Shown here: piece by piece, positions 1 through 9,800 of the stretch
How positions within the stretch are numbered: position 1 is the first letter of the stretch
Layout of the letters: the number at the start of each line of letters is the position of its first letter
Origin: Multifurca ochricompacta
Taxonomy: Eukaryota > Basidiomycota > Agaricomycetes > Russulales > Russulaceae
Assembly (NCBI GenBank): GCA_022496185.1
Contig: WTXG01000018.1
Span: forward strand, 1-64,000
DNA length: 64,000 bases
Reading direction: 5' to 3'
Notes under the pieces: model-generated
Databases searched by the model: none
What the model saw: the letters and a program-made list of their open reading frames with translations, nothing else
What the model was told of the DNA's origin: nothing
Translations under genes and position numbers: made by a program

Positions 1-276
1 TTTTGTATCTTCCGCCGAGTAGGAGTCGCGCCGACGATCAACAACCCATCCGGATGGTGTGGCAAGTGCCTGCGTCACAATGCAGGACATCGGGAGTTGG
101 ACTGTCCCGTCCACGACTTATGCCGTCTATGTGGACAACGTGGCCCTTACGGGTTTCTCCGCACTCACCAATGCCCCCAAGATGCAGACAAAGAGAATTA
201 CACGATGGACGATAGTAATGTAGCCGATGATTACTTGGAGCTGGTGCAGGATGATGACGGTACGAGTCGTTTCTAG
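1..276 (+). CDS. 3' end of zinc-knuckle-like protein gene (partial)
   Basis: Frame 1 is open from the window edge to TAG at 274-276, so this is the C-terminal part of a gene that starts to the left. About residues 19-61 carry closely spaced Cys and His (WCGKCLRHNAGH, LDCPVHDLCRLCG, HQCP), which resembles a pair of CCHC-type zinc knuckles. An acidic tail follows (DDSNVADDYLELVQDDD). Such proteins often bind RNA or DNA and are common both in host genes and beside retroelements in mushroom genomes, so the role is unknown. No splice site is needed to keep this frame open. Confidence concerns the reading frame, not the function. Confidence 0.5.
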   Translation, partial: FCIFRRVGVAPTINNPSGWCGKCLRHNAGHRELDCPVHDLCRLCGQRGPYGFLRTHQCPQDADKENYTMDDSNVADDYLELVQDDDGTSRF

Positions 277-1278
277 CCGGGTCTGCTAGAGCCAGAAGAG
301 GGGGTGATGTTACGAACCCCGTCCTTGCCCGCATTCTTTTTCTTACCCAACGACAATCCCTCTCTACCGCCGACACTCCACTACCAGATCACGTCCCCAT
401 CGTGGGATCCGTCACATGCTCTTCGTCCCTCCCCGTGACCTTCTTGCTTGTTCATGTTTACCCACCGTTATCTTGGTTATCGCTTATCTTCTTATCATAC
501 GATCGGACACTTACTTAATACCCTATCAGAAGCCAGGCTTTACGCCCTCCGCTTTCAGATATTCGGGCCCACTTGACTCCGTGTTCTTATCTCGTAGACG
601 CCCACTAGATTACGTATATAAGTCCGCTGTAACTACTCTGTAGACCTCAGACTCGACTTATTGAATACATCGGTGTTTGTCTTCCGGACTCCCCTTTGAA
701 ACCTTTGACTCGATCATCTCAGTGCTTTTGGCACTTCTCCGCTCAACATCGTCATTAGGGAACAGCCCCTTTGACTTTGACTCATTCACTCGCACTCCAA
801 GGGGCCTCATTGGTCTCTTATCTGAACCTTCGAAAGCTGTCGCACAAGTCGTGCAGAACGTCTCACACGGACATAACACAAGATCAGTAGAAATTCTAAG
901 ATAAAACACATCTGCAGCCACAAAAATAAAAGATCTCATCTGATGTATGCTATAGGGTATCTTTAAATATGTTCTAGTATTATTATATGAAATATCAAAG
1001 CAGATCAACGGTGCGATGTAAAATAAAAGTGTTATCAGTGATCCACTTCTTGAAAATCATGATGCACCTGTTTTATCAACGCACGACCAATTCTGCCGGT
1101 CTGGCACTATCTAAAATACACTCTAGACTACTTTAGACTATAATATAATCTAATTATTAAATTAGTTTACTGAAAAAAGGCCCGTGTGTATCTACAAGCT
1201 GCATGGGGCAGCGACTACATTGCATCGCATGGTAGTCTGACCTCCTTCCTATTAAGGAAGGTTGACTTAAACACACCA
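277..1278. other. AT-rich spacer, no gene seen
   Basis: No open frame here has recognisable conserved residues or a convincing exon chain. The stretch becomes strongly AT-rich from about 900 to 1170 and leads into the repeat island. It may be the 3' flank of the zinc-knuckle gene plus decayed repeat sequence. Confidence 0.5.
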
Positions 1279-1750
1279 GGACAGTCGTGCTTGTATGAAA
1301 TGAAACCAGAATAATAAAATGATAATGTAAATAAAGGATCCTTTTAATCTTCTGAACATAAACCAACAATTTTTGAGGAATCTGAGTAGCCATAAATGAA
1401 TGCATTGTGTCCAAGTGCTTATCTCCTTGACCGGGATGTCCTGGGCCAGATGTCCGAAATGCGCAGAAACGCAAAGAACAGTCACGCTTGTATAAAATTG
1501 AAACCAGAATAATAAAATAAAAATGGAATAATAAATTATCTTAATCTTATGAACATAAAATAGGAATCTTTGAGGGATCTTGAGTAGCCATAAATGAATG
1601 CATTGTGTCCAAGTGTGCATCTCCTTGACCAGGATATCCCGGGCCGGATGTCCAAAATGCGCGATGCAAGTAAAGAACTTGCACGCGTTTCATTTTATGG
1701 GTAACCCAGGTATCAAAACAATTATCCAGGGGTTACCCCTGCAAATTGCT
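1279..1750 (+). repeat. Two tandem copies of a ~200-base repeat
   Basis: Copy A (about 1279-1467) and copy B (about 1479-1750) share the same order of blocks: GTGCTTGTATGAAAT/GCTTGTATAAAAT, CCAGAATAATAAAAT, TTAATCTTNTGAACATAAA, AGCCATAAATGAATGCATTG and a CCGGGC...ATGTCC block. Copy B continues into AAGTAAAGAACTTGCACGC and a GGGTAACCC...GGGGTTACCCC segment. A third copy with the same continuation lies around the Tc1-like insertion (1850-1886 plus 4026-4330). No coding capacity is seen. It may be a non-autonomous element or a locally amplified sequence. Confidence 0.75.
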
Positions 1751-2248
1751 ATGTGTTCATCAAATTATTTTGCATTCTGTGTGGTTATCTGACAGGCTTT
1801 TCATCAATGTTCTATAACATCCTATCTAATCATCTCTGTATACTGTATTTTAGTTGTGCTTGTATAAAATTGAAAGCAGAATAATACAGTGCCTCACAAA
1901 ACTGAGTCAATGTTTTGCACTTTTGCACTGTTTGTTGAATATCACATCAGCCAAAACAAATATAAACAAAGTCTTGGTAGATCATAAAAGGTACAAGATA
2001 AGGGTTATGTAATGCAACAATAATTATGTAAGTCTGATCAAAACCTGTGGAGCTATGCCCATTTCAAATTGGGGACTCATTGACTCAGTTTTGTGAAGGG
2101 GTATCAGAAATATCAGAATCTGATGCTCCACCAAATGTACAGCAACCAATCCTTAATATATGGTTACCATAGTTATCTTAATATTGATGGGACCTGGAAT
2201 AGAGCTATTTAACCATGGTTTACATTCCCAGAATATTATAATTTCCCA

Positions 2249-2755
2249 ATGCACCCCACCTCCTCTGCTCAGAAAGAAAACATGCTCTCTCTGGCCTCTG
2301 AAGGTCATTCCACTCACACTATTGCCTCCAGACTCAGCCTCAGCCAGTCCACAGTCTCTAGGATACTTAGAACCCTCCATTTTGACCAGCAAATCTCCTC
2401 TGGTGGCCATCCTTCCAAGCTCTCCACTACCTCCCAGAGGGCTATCTTTGCTCAAATGACTACTGGAAAGGCTTCTAATGCTGTCCAGGCCACCAATTAC
2501 ATCAAGACCATCATCCCCACTTCAGTCCCCTCAGAAACAGTCAGGAGAGTGCTCAGAAAAAGCTCATTCAAGGCTGTGGTGAAGACAAAAAAGCACTTGC
2601 TTAGTGCAAGGCATAGGCAGAAGAGGTTGGCCTTTGCTTTCAAGTACCAAAACTGGACTGTGGAGGACTGGAAGAGGGTGATTTGGTCAGATGAGACCAA
2701 AATCAACAGGTTTGGGTCAGATGCCAGTCCTCCACAGTCCACTCTCTGTACTTGA
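2249..2755 (+). pseudogene. Truncated Tc1-like transposase, left arm
   Basis: The open frame starts MHPTSSAQKENMLSLASEGH and shows the paired helix-turn-helix of Tc1 transposases (THTIASRLSLSQSTVSRIL), a GGHPSKLSTTSQRAI linker, then the start of the DDE domain (VIWSDETKINRFGSD, with the first catalytic Asp in WSDE). It runs into the palindrome centre directly afterwards, so the second Asp and the last acidic residue are missing and about half of a normal ~340-residue transposase is lost. It is inactive as a transposase; it could still bind the terminal repeats. Confidence 0.85.
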
Positions 2756-2781
2756 AAGCAAAGGCCAACCTCTTCTGCCTA

Positions 2782-3294
2782 TTGTTGACACAGGACGTGT
2801 CTGGAGATGCTTCAGGCATCTAAGGTTCGCTTCAGCTGTAGATTAGATTAGATTAGATTTCGGAGTATCGGACTTTTTATGTTATCATTATTACACTTCC
2901 TTCTCTCCTTACTCAGCTGATTAGTGATGGACTTAGTAATGCGCAGTAAGCATGTGATATCTCACTGGCCAATGGCCTTTATCCCTCTCTGTTTATTGTC
3001 CGGCACTTGTGGACTTATTCCCAGTGCGCACAGACCATTTCCCCTGGCCCCCATGGGTATATAAGGGTGTCTGTTTCGTCTCTTTCACTTCAGAGTTCTT
3101 CTAACCTCTGAAGTGTAAGTTCCTTTTACTATACTCTTCTTTACCTTTGACTAACTGTCTTCTGTAGACTACTTGTCTTTTAGGTCAGTAGTATAGTTGT
3201 ATAGAGTTCTTCTAACCTCTGAAGTACTACTTGTCTTTTAGCCTAACATGCTACTAACCACAGTCAGTATAACCAGCAGCATGTTTGCTTGACA
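2782..3294. mobile_element. Solo LTR of a retrotransposon, 513 bases
   Basis: The insertion begins TGTTGACACAGG and ends GCTTGACA, so it has the TG...CA ends of an LTR, and it is flanked on both sides by CCTAT (2777-2781 and 3295-3299). Removing it plus one CCTAT restores the right arm of the host transposon exactly, which proves the insertion borders. A TATA-like box (GGGTATATAAGGG, near 3056) precedes a likely transcription start. A direct repeat, GTTCTTCTAACCTCTGAAGT, occurs near 3104 and 3208. No internal retroelement sequence remains, as expected after LTR-LTR recombination. Gypsy versus Copia cannot be decided. Confidence 0.88.
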
Positions 3295-3663
3295 CCTATG
3301 CCTTGCACTAAGCAAGTGCTTTTTTGTCTTCACCACAGCCTTGAATGAGCTTTTTCTGAGCACTCTCCTGACTGTTTCTGAGGGGACTGAAGTGGGGATG
3401 ATGGTCTTGATGTAATTGGTGGCCTGGACAGCATTAGAAGCCTTTCCAGTAGTCATTTGAGCAAAGATAGCCCTCTGGGAGGTAGTGGAGAGCTTGGAAG
3501 GATGGCCACCAGAGGAGATTTGCTGGTCAAAATGGAGGGTTCTAAGTATCCTAGAGACTGTGGACTGGCTGAGGCTGAGTCTGGAGGCAATAGTGTGAGT
3601 GGAATGACCTTCAGAGGCCAGAGAGAGCATGTTTTCTTTCTGAGCAGAGGAGGTGGGGTGCAT
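3295..3663 (-). pseudogene. Truncated Tc1-like transposase, right arm (inverted copy)
   Basis: This minus-strand copy begins with the same MHPTSSAQKENMLSLASEGH at 3663 and matches the left arm residue for residue down to LLSARHR. There the frame passes into the solo LTR at 3294. Because of the LTR, the last few arm codons lie on the far side (2723-2781 complement). The identity between the two arms implies either recent formation of the palindrome or ongoing gene conversion. Confidence 0.83.
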
Positions 3664-4025
3664 TGGGAAATTATAATATTCTGGGAATGTAAACCATGGT
3701 TAAATAGCTCTATTCCAGGTCCCATCAATATTAAGATAACTATGGTAACCATATATTAAGGATTGGTTGCTGTACATTTGGTGGAGCATCAGATTCTGAT
3801 ATTTCTGATACCCCTTCACAAAACTGAGTCAATGAGTCCCCAATTTGAAATGGGCATAGCTCCACAGGTTTTGATCAGACTTACATAATTATTGTTGCAT
3901 TACATAACCCTTATCTTGTACCTTTTATGATCTACCAAGACTTTGTTTATATTTGTTTTGGCTGATGTGATATTCAACAAACAGTGCAAAAGTGCAAAAC
4001 ATTGACTCAGTTTTGTGAGGCACTG

Positions 4026-4330
4026 TAAAATAAAAATGGAATAATGAATTATCTTAATCTTCTGAACATAAAATAAGAGTCATTGAGGGATCTTAAGCAG
4101 CCACAAATGAATGCATTGTGTATCTTCTTGGTCCAGGGAGTCCCGGGCCGGGTATCTGAAATGCGCGATGCAAGTAAAGAACTTGCACGCATTTTCACAG
4201 GTGACCTGCAGGTAACCCACGGGTTACCTGTACCCATAGTGACGGGTATGGGTACAGGTACGGGTACGGGTACGGGTACGGGTACCAACAAGGATACCCC
4301 AGGGTTACCCCTGCCAATCACTACACAGGG
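4026..4330 (+). repeat. Right part of third ~200-base repeat copy with GGGTAC array
   Basis: The sequence after the Tc1-like element continues the repeat that stops at 1886 (AAAATAAAAATGGAATAAT, then TTAATCTTCTGAACATAAAAT, CACAAATGAATGCATTG, AAGTAAAGAACTTGCACGC). In this copy the segment between the two GGGTTACC blocks holds a hexamer array, (GGGTAC)n, at about 4243-4286. Copy B lacks the array, so it expanded after duplication. Both strands look open across it only because of its regular period; it is not a gene. Confidence 0.75.
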
Positions 4331-4910
4331 ATAAGTCAAAAGAGAGATGGATAAGTAAAAGACAAGTGAAATGATAGTACCACAAAGTTGTAACATTTGT
4401 GCACTTGTCTCCATGACTACTGTTGGCAACATCAAGGCTTAATCATCAACCTATCATCCTTCTTAGTAAGTGGCTTGAGCACCATTAGATTTGTACTATA
4501 TCAGCTTTTATAATTGAACATCACTTTGTACTATGCTTAGAAGCAGATGGCTATCCCAGCATCTCTGTACCAGTATCTTGGTTCAAGACCCTTTGCATCT
4601 ATTATTTATCTCCATTTGTCTTTATTTGTGGTTGAGTGGTTTGGGTTTGGTCATATGACTTCATGCCCAAGATGGGTGTCATTATACCTTAACGGGAAAT
4701 GCCGGTCAATTTAGGTGGTGTCTGTCAAGTCAAGTAAATGAAAACGAAACTCGAACAAATGATTATGACCCGACCGTAATAGAATGTCGCCTTTATCTCC
4801 GCCGCCTTTCCTTCCCCCTTCCCTTCTTTTACAACACCCTCCCTCCTCAATATCCTCTTTCTCTTCTTCCTTTTCCTCTTCCCTTTCCTTTCTACCTTGT
4901 TATCGTTGTT
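4331..4910. other. Upstream region of the PKA gene
   Basis: No gene is seen. The last ~110 bases before the start codon (about 4790-4905) are a pyrimidine-rich tract (CCTTTCCTTCCCCCTTCCC, TCTTCTTCC), a common feature just upstream of fungal transcription starts. No clear TATA box was found. Confidence 0.45.
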
Positions 4911-6360
4911 ATGATCAGACGTATGACTGATAAACTTGGCCATCTCACTCACGGCCACCAAAAACCTCAACAACAACAGCAACAACAACAACATTCAATC
5001 TCAAACCTCAACCTCTCTCTTCCCGCTGCCCCCCATACGCACCTCGAACACCGCGGTTCAATTTCGACACAACGCACCAGTGAGAGTAGCAAACGCGGCG
5101 AGAGCGTAGATGAGACACGCCCTACGGACGATTCCTTCCCCTACCAGCGTCGACCAAAGGGCACGTACCGTCTCTCAGATTTCTACTTTCAACGTACACT
5201 CGGAACTGGCAGTTTTGGACGGGTTCATCTTGGTGGGTTCGGCTTCTTGTCCCCTTACTCCCACGTTCACCATTCATAGTCCGGAGCAAGCATAACCTCC
5301 GGTTTTATGCCACCAAGGTCCTACAAAAGGAAAAGATTGTCAAGTCGAAGCAGATCGATCATACTAATAATGAACAGCAAATGTTGCTCGCTGTACAGCA
5401 TCCCTTTATTATCAACCTATGGGGCAGCTTCCAAGACGCAACAAATCTCTACATGGTTATGGATTTTGTCCCTGGCGGCGAACTCTTCACGCTTCTGCGG
5501 AGATCTAACGTGCGCTTTCTTTTTCTTCTGGCGCTACCCCACTGAGCCTTCTCATAGCGCTTCCCCGACCCCGTTGCAAAATTTTACGCCGCTGAGGTGG
5601 CCTTGGCGCTGCATCACCTACATAACCTAGACATCGTTTACCGTGATCTTAAACCCGAGAACATTCTCCTTGGTCTTGATGGTCATATTAAAATCGCCGA
5701 CTTTGGATTTGCTAAGTATTGCCCAAACACAACATGGACTCTTTGTGGTACCCCCGATTACCTCGCACCAGAGGTAAATCAGTCATCTCGCATCCTTCCT
5801 TCTCGTCTATTTTTTTTTACCGATCATCCTCTACAGGTCATCAACCAGAGTCGCTACAATAAATCAGTTGACTGGTACGCGCTAGGTGTGCTTATCTTTG
5901 AGATGCTCACCGGCCTACCACCCTTCCATCGGCCGGACGACTCGCCTATGGCGCTTTACGCTCGCATTCAAAGCGGGCCATCATGTATTCGTTTCCCTGC
6001 CATTAATGTCCTTGCAAAAGACCTCATCCTCAAGTTCCTTGAGAGCAACCCGTCAAAGCGGTATGGTAATCTCCGGAATGGAGCGGGTGACGTGTTCTCC
6101 CACCAATGGTTCCGTGAGGTAGATTGGGAAAAATTACGAAATCGCGACATTGTCGCTCCTTATCTTCCAAAGGTGACTGGCGAAGGTGATGCGAGCGCGT
6201 GAGTATCGATTTAATATCTGTTCTTTATCGCAAGCGCTGATAATATGTATATTTCAGCTTCGAACAATATGAGGAAGGTGATGCTGCTGCACAGTACGGT
6301 GTGCCTGCAGAGGATATACATGGCGTTCACTTCCCTGATTTCGAATACACTGCCGTTTGA
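4911..6360 (+). CDS. PKA1: cAMP-dependent protein kinase catalytic subunit
   Basis: Five exons are read as 4911-5232, 5280-5509, 5558-5773, 5837-6198 and 6258-6360, giving 410 residues with all phases matching. The enzyme phosphorylates Ser/Thr in basic contexts and is the effector of cAMP signalling for growth and development. Visible motifs: glycine loop [10 protein letters not shown] (about residue 99), the Lys in YATKVL, catalytic [19 protein letters not shown], activation loop [14 protein letters not shown] and a C-terminal FPDFEYTAV that resembles the PKA FxxF end. The N-terminal ~85 residues are low complexity with a glutamine run (codons at about 4968-4992). The TWTLCGTP loop and the short C-tail favour PKA over Akt/Sch9 kinases. 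The first ATG of the open frame is used. Confidence 0.93.
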
Positions 6361-6878
6361 TATGGCGCACGCAGTGCTCATGACTGGCAATTTTTTCTGG
6401 ACATTTACATGACGACCTTGACATGAGAGATTTGTATGACTATTTAATTATTTACCACTTCGCATATGACTATTGCGTTCGGATACCTTTTTTCTTTGTT
6501 TTCGTCGGCATTGGCCAAAGCAAAGTAAATATAAAGGACGGAGTGGATACGCATATGAGTCAGTTGTGACGCCACGGGGGGAAAAGATGCACAGTGGGCA
6601 CGTGTTTGCACCGAACAAATACAACCCTGGTGAGCACATCCGAAAATGGCGCTTTCTTGCTCAATCTACCCTCACATCCGCCAACGGTCCACACTTCCTT
6701 GTTCCGCTGCACCCCAACGCGTAGAGGTACGCAGGGCGCACCCTGCAAGCCAACAATCACATCATACCGTATAATATCTGCCGAGATCGAGTGCGGTTGA
6801 CTTCCACGCTCTTGTGTCAGCACCACTGTATTATAACGAATTAGTCACCCCTTCGCGCAGCAATACTCGGAACCTAGT
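6361..6878. other. Spacer between PKA and SWR1 genes
   Basis: About 0.5 kb without a recognisable gene, between two genes on the same strand. It must hold the 3' end of the kinase transcript and the promoter of the remodeller. No clear element was identified. Confidence 0.4.
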
Positions 6879-9800
6879 ATGGGTCATAAGAAGTCGTCTT
6901 CTGTATCACTTGGCGGCCAGAAGGTCCCGCAAGAGAAACTGTGGGATCCGGAGGGCGTTGTTGGGTGGGAGGATGATGTGATGCGCACACAAGGTGCGAG
7001 CGGTAATAGCAACGGCCCCGTTGGCAGTGGCAGCCGCGAAGATGCCTCCCACCAGCTTGATGCGGAGCGCGTTGCGTTGCTTCGAGCTAAGCAGGCCGAA
7101 CTAGATGCAATCGAAGATAGGCATGATGATCTGGTGCGTTTCAGCCCTTCCATTCACACCCTTGGCTAGTGGCGGCGACCCCCAGCGCGCATGTTTTGGC
7201 TCATTGCTCCTGAACCACGTAGATACGCGAAGCGTTTCACTTAGAGCGCTGGACGACTTTGGTCACATATGACCCCGCCGTGCGTGTACTATTTCCTTTC
7301 CTCCCCAATCTCTCCCCCCTTTCCACCTTCTTTATGTAGTTGTTTCTGAGCGTTGTTTGGGACAGATTGCAAAGAAGGATAATTCTGCTGTCTTTCAAGA
7401 GGTGCGTGGCTATGTCACCTCACTCCCGGCGATCGACACATCAACTTCTGTCTACAGTTCAAATCGAAATATGACCTAATTGGATGCGCATCTTCGTCTG
7501 ACGGTCCATCACGAAGAACAACCCGGCGTGCGCGTCTAGATCGCGTTGAAAAGTTGAAGGGGACCCCGATTGGTCCGCATCCTACTACCTCATCGTCACC
7601 CGCGAAGACGACTACCTCCCTGAGCGACGACGGTTCCATCTGGGATATTTTAGGCTTTTCACCCAAGGGTAAAGGGAAGGATCGTGATGCTCACTCCCCG
7701 AAGACCATGAAAGGAAAAGCGGCTTCTGTATCTACTAGCGCGGAACCCAGTCTCGCCACTGCGCAGGAACACGCGCTTGTCCCGATTGCAGGTTTGAGGG
7801 CAACTCGTAAGACCAAATCACATGCATCGCTCCCAAAAGTACCGTGTACGACCCCTTCTGGTCCCGTTGAACCGGAAAAGGAGCCGTTGTTGGGGGGAAA
7901 GGTTCGTCGAAGACAGAGTCTTGATGCGGCCGCTGATGTCCATCTTGCGGCCCCTCGTAAGCGGCGGAAAACAGACCTCGATATTTCCGCTGACTTGCAG
8001 AGCACACCTTCCATCGAGTCCCCTGCAAAGAATTCAAGTTCTCGTCCTGTACAACCGATTCCTCAATCCTCTGCGAAAAAAGCCACCTTGAATGGCATTC
8101 GCCAGACACCTGTGGCACAAATTCCCCCTGAATTCAGTCATGATAAACAACTGGTGGTGGCATCAACTGCGCCAACCTCAAAAATCAAGAGAATAAAACT
8201 CATCGTTCGCGCTCCAGCGCCTGTTTACACTAGTCCTAAACAGAAACCTACACCGCCAACCTTCCATAAGTCTTTGTCATCCGCTCTCTCCTCGTACACT
8301 CGACTCGAGAACGACGATATGAACGAAGTTGCGCTAGAGGAAGCAGCGCGCAAACGCGCAGTGCTCTTCGAACGCGTTTATGCCCTGCGTCAACAGGGTC
8401 GCATGCTGCTGTCCGCGGAGGACGCTGGTCACGCCCTTCAAAGCCGACCAACGGACCCGCGGACGCCTGGTGCAGATCCATGGGACCATGTGCTCGAAGC
8501 TATGCGTGCACGCCACCGCCAGCGAGAAACGAGCGGGCCTGAAATCGCTGCCACCATTGCCGCCAAAGTACGCGCGTACTGGGACTTGCAGAATGCGAAG
8601 GAGGGAAAGGTGAGAGTGCAGCAGGAGAAGCAATTGCGCTCCCTAGCCAAGGCTACGATGAAACTAGTCATTGCTGAGTGGAAGAAAGCCGTCTTTGTGA
8701 GTGTTCTTTCGTCAATTTTGACCTTTCTCAGGTTCGCGGTGTGGGATAGCTTGCTTACACGATCTTCTTCCGGACGTCAGCACATACGGGAGCAGGAAAG
8801 GCTTAAGAGAGAAGAGGAAGAAACGCGTAAAGGTCGTGAACACCTTGATGCCTTGTTGGACCAGTCGGGACAGATTTTGGAAACGCAACATCTGGATCTG
8901 TCGCGTGGCACTCGTTCGCGTAGTCGATCTAGCAGCGTGTCTGCTTCTCTCCATGGCTTGGGCGACGAGGAAGAGGGGGAAACTGCTACGGAGGAAGGCG
9001 TGGGGTCAGACGATGATGCAAGTACTGCCGGGGGCGGCTCAAACCCCGACCAGGAAGAGGAACACCCAGACATGGTTGAGTACACACCTTTTCCGGTTGC
9101 TGGAGAAGACAGTGATGATGAGGACGAGGAGGAAGAAGAATCTGCTACCGCTCTGCTCGGAGTCGATGCGACAGCCGCTCCACCCAGTGCACCTGTCCCG
9201 CGTTCTGAGGATGCAGATGGCGATGTTGAGATGATCGAAGAGGAAGGCAGTGGCATTCCAGCCGCCGACGAAACCTCCGCTGCTCCATTTGAAGATGGCT
9301 TCTCTCCACATTCTGATGTGGTGGCTACACCGTCGAGCGAACCTTTGCCGGGCTCACCACCCTCTGTTGCCTCTGCACCACATTCGATTGTCCTGAGTCC
9401 ACCACTTGGCCCGTCGCCTCACGCTCGGCCTACCGCAACGCATCCATTTAACGAAGTTCTCATTTCAGTCAAGGAGGACTTTGATCCGATATATAAGGTG
9501 CCTGCGGCAAAGTCCAGAATGGCTGATGTGCCCGCTCAGCGTTTGACGCTTGACGATGACCCTCTCACGCATGAGGACCCACCGGTTAATGGCAATCCCA
9601 CGATGGATGAACCAGAAGAGCTTGCTTCAACGCCCCAGACCTTGTCTGCCACGTATGACCATGACATTGAGCGACTCAACTTTCAGAATAACCATGGGAC
9701 TTTATCAAGACCTGGTCCCGACTCTATCTCACCCCTTCCAGAAGAAGACGATATTGCATTCGCTGTAGGAGACGAGTTTGAGGATGACACACGCATTCCC

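Larger units (their letters stand above)
1887..4025. mobile_element. Palindromic (foldback) Tc1/mariner-like element containing a solo LTR
   Basis: The outer ends are perfect inverted repeats (CAGTGCCTCACAAAACTGAG at 1887 and its complement ending at 4025), each flanked by TA (1885-1886 and 4026-4027), the expected Tc1/mariner target duplication. Everything between is also inverted: 1887-2617 matches the complement of 3295-4025, and 2613-2671 matches the complement of 2723-2781. The original element was therefore two head-to-head 5' transposase halves with arms of about 785 bases around a ~51-base centre, roughly 1.6 kb long. A solo LTR (2782-3294) later landed in the right arm. Within each arm an inner inverted copy of the terminal motif is seen (CATTGACTCAGTTTTGTGAA near 2079). 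The transposase is truncated on both arms, so the element cannot be autonomous. Confidence 0.88.

Noticed and set aside
2153..3759. Identical 100-codon open frames at 2153-2455 and 3457-3759 as new genes
   Set aside because: They are antisense or frame-shifted readings of the two arms of the palindromic Tc1 element, duplicated because the arms are inverted copies.
4243..4286. GGGTAC array as a telomere-like sequence
   Set aside because: The unit is not the TTAGGG type expected of basidiomycete telomeres, the run is short, and the same repeat without the array exists at 1690-1750. It is a local hexamer expansion.
8777..9256. Minus-strand Ser/Pro-rich open frame of 159 codons
   Set aside because: It is the shadow of the acidic, glutamate-rich part of SWR1; GAG/GAA/GAT codons read backwards give Ser, Pro and Leu. 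No motif and no splice support.
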